The position numbers and the translations under genes are program-made. Shown here in pieces: positions 62,310 through 64,000 of a stretch of DNA of 64,000 bases. Origin of the DNA: Pochonia chlamydosporia 170 (Eukaryota; Ascomycota; Sordariomycetes; Hypocreales; Clavicipitaceae); assembly GCF_001653235.2 (NCBI RefSeq), contig NC_035791.1:5332001-5396000 (forward strand), written 5' to 3'. Under the pieces are notes generated by a model. It did no database searches. It was not told the DNA's origin and saw only the letters and a list, made by a program, of their open reading frames with translations. The stretch's first letter is position 1. Each line of letters opens with the position of its first letter.

Positions 62310-64000
62310 TTACATCCGCCAAACTCCAACCATCAAGCCCAACAAGGTCAAAACAGACACCGACCCAACCGCACTCGCATCCGCAGTACTCGGAGTGTGC
62401 AAAGGGGGCGACGTGGCTGAGCCAGTCGCTGATCCAGTCGCTGGACCAGTTCCAGAGCCTCCAGTTGGAACCACCGTCGGTCCAGTCGGCGTGCGAGAAG
62501 CAGTACCAGTCGCAGTACCATTATGATGCGTAGTTCCATTTCCATTACCGTCTCCACCACCAGGCCGACAAGCCCGAGCCTTGTACAAAGTAGCCGTATC
62601 CAACACAGAGTTGTTATTGCTAGCGACAAACTCGTGCGTCAAGTGTGAGCAATTGTGGAATGTCAATCGACTCCATCCGTAGGTAGCATTGTTAGCATCC
62701 AGCCCAAAGCGACTATACTTCTGCTTCGGCTCATCAAACGTGTCAAGACCATCGTAATGGCCGGCGGCTCCGTTGGTAATGTACCAGGGAGCCTTAGGGT
62801 TGTTTAGCTCATTGGGGTCAATCTTGCCAGTAGCCAAGGGGCTTAGACGCTCATAAACGTGAGCATGGCCAGTCAGTACAAGATCGACATTATATTTGAG
62901 GAAGAGAGGCTCAAACACATCTTTGCAAGACCAGCAAATTGTGCCAGTGACATTCTTCTTACTCAAATACCACGGGCGATGGCCGGCAACAACAACCCAA
63001 GGCGTTTTCTTGCGATCAACAGATGCGAGATCGTCTTCGAGCCAGGTAGCTTGGGCATTCATCGTGGCGTTGACTGGACTGGCGCCTTCTTTCTCCGTGC
63101 CGCCAATCTCATCTGGCCCAGTGTAGCCGTGGCCCAGGTCAGTTTCCGTATCAAGCTGGATAAAGTGCACCATTCCATTCTCCCAACTGTACCAGAAGTT
63201 TCCAGTTCCTCCAGACACGTCACTCGGCATTCGGAAGTGGTTCTTATATCCGGTGAAGTTGGTCTGTCCTGGTGAGCAGATGCTCACGTCATATGTGATG
63301 TTCTTGGACTTGTCAGTCGTCCCGCCATTGTCGCAGTTTGCTTCGTGGTTTCCAGGTCCAACCATGTAGGGTTTGGTCTCAGTCACGGCGGCCATTTCGT
63401 CATAGAAGTCATTGAGAATAGTTTCGTATACATTGTGGCCGTCTTTGATGCTAGTGTTGGGCAAGAATCCCTGAATTTCCTCCTTCAACCAGTAGTCTGC
63501 ATAGGCGATATCGCCAGGGTGCCAGATGAAATCATATGTAGGTCTTGTTGTAGCCAGTGAATCAATTGTGTTCTTCTCTCCGGGTTTTAAAATGTTGCTT
63601 TTTGATACGCCCTTGCCTGCTGATGTGGTGAGACCCAGGCGGCCCATGGTGCCGAGATCAACGACAACGGCAACAGAGAAGGCATCGGTGTCGCCAGCAG
63701 AGCGAGCGGTCGTAAACGAGTACGGCTTGACACCGTCGCCCTGGGGCAAAGGGGACGGCAGATAATAGTAAGTTGTGTCGGACTTCAATCCACTAATCAA
63801 AACGTGGCTGTTGTAAGTTGTTGATGTGGGATAAGTGACTGAAACGTTTGATGACGCAGTGTGCACCAGCTTGTTCTTCGACAATCCCCATTTTACTGAA
63901 GGTGCTTTGACATGCTCAAAAGTATTCCAGCTGACAGTCATTCCATTAGTTCCGTGATATGCAAGGCGGATCTGGCCAGCAGCGTCAGCGCCGCGAGGGC
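62310..64000 (-). CDS. GPI-anchored purple acid phosphatase (5' end outside window)
   Basis: Binuclear-metal acid phosphatase that releases phosphate from external esters. About 562 residues are visible, intronless; the N-terminus and signal peptide lie beyond the right edge. A fibronectin-like N-terminal domain (QIRLAYHGTNGMTVSWNTF) is followed by metal motifs: VVDLGTMG, GDIAYAD, GNHE, GHRPWY and GHAHVYER. Motif I has VVD where many relatives have GD, but the ligand Asp is kept. Many N-glycosylation sites. The tail is Ser/Thr/Gly-rich (GTATGTASRTPTGPT), then a hydrophobic end (SVSVLTLLGLMVGVW), the pattern of a GPI anchor signal. Likely induced by phosphate shortage, by analogy only. Confidence 0.93.
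   Translation of the reverse strand, partial: PRGADAAGQIRLAYHGTNGMTVSWNTFEHVKAPSVKWGLSKNKLVHTASSNVSVTYPTSTTYNSHVLISGLKSDTTYYYLPSPLPQGDGVKPYSFTTARSAGDTDAFSVAVVVDLGTMGRLGLTTSAGKGVSKSNILKPGEKNTIDSLATTRPTYDFIWHPGDIAYADYWLKEEIQGFLPNTSIKDGHNVYETILNDFYDEMAAVTETKPYMVGPGNHEANCDNGGTTDKSKNITYDVSICSPGQTNFTGYKNHFRMPSDVSGGTGNFWYSWENGMVHFIQLDTETDLGHGYTGPDEIGGTEKEGASPVNATMNAQATWLEDDLASVDRKKTPWVVVAGHRPWYLSKKNVTGTICWSCKDVFEPLFLKYNVDLVLTGHAHVYERLSPLATGKIDPNELNNPKAPWYITNGAAGHYDGLDTFDEPKQKYSRFGLDANNATYGWSRLTFHNCSHLTHEFVASNNNSVLDTATLYKARACRPGGGDGNGNGTTHHNGTATGTASRTPTGPTVVPTGGSGTGPATGSATGSATSPPLHTPSTADASAVGSVSVLTLLGLMVGVWRM

Noticed and set aside
1..64000. CRISPR arrays, rRNA genes, plasmid origins, intact transposons or prophage
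   Set aside because: None seen; the window is intron-containing eukaryotic nuclear DNA, and the only repeated structures are the 39-45 kb tandem repeats and the GTAGAG cluster.

Overview
The window looks like nuclear DNA of a filamentous ascomycete. Most genes carry short introns (about 48-70 nt) with GT...CTAAC...AG signals. The proteins include TRAPP II, Zn2Cys6, ferric reductase, CTR-type copper transport and many secreted Cys-rich families, and the tRNA has an intron. The mix (small secreted proteins, Dal5-like permease, secreted phosphatase and lipase, a bacterial-type SVGLFQQR protein) resembles Hypocreales, perhaps a Metarhizium relative; that placement is inference. All gene models were built by hand from splice signals and reading phase.

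Layout. 0-8.2 kb is housekeeping-like: TRAPP II subunit Trs130 (-, cut by the left edge), methylthioribose-1-phosphate isomerase (+), a secreted M20 peptidase (-) and a P-loop sulfotransferase-like protein (+). 8.2-14 kb is sparse: an 89-aa ORF, tRNA-Thr(UGU) and a proline-rich acidic protein. 14.3-18.8 kb has an SDR oxidoreductase, a secreted-looking CMP/guanine-type deaminase and a convergent Dal5-type MFS permease. 18.8-28 kb is accessory-like: a GTAGAG/CTCTAC palindrome cluster, a secreted Cys-rich protein, a Zn2Cys6 regulator, a small secreted protein whose first exon is only ATG, and an unexplained coding-like stretch. 28-37 kb has a 7-TM protein, an SH3 protein and a P450.

37-49 kb is gene-poor and holds a degenerate tandem amplification (39.1-45.2 kb). 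It contains two paralogous four-TM genes, with a third repeat copy between them that has lost the gene. 49-56.5 kb has a secreted six-repeat Cys-rich protein, two convergent hydrolases and a WW-domain protein. 57-60.4 kb is a divergent CTR copper transporter / metalloreductase pair with a Mac1-like motif between them. The right end has a secreted protein with an actinobacterial-type SVGLFQQR domain and a GPI-anchored purple acid phosphatase cut by the window edge.

Working together: the metalloreductase would reduce Cu(II)/Fe(III) for the neighbouring copper transporter. The deaminase and permease may form a nucleobase/ureide salvage pair. The secreted proteins around the Zn2Cys6 gene suggest, but do not prove, a host- or environment-facing locus. 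No CRISPR, rRNA, plasmid origin or intact transposon was seen.
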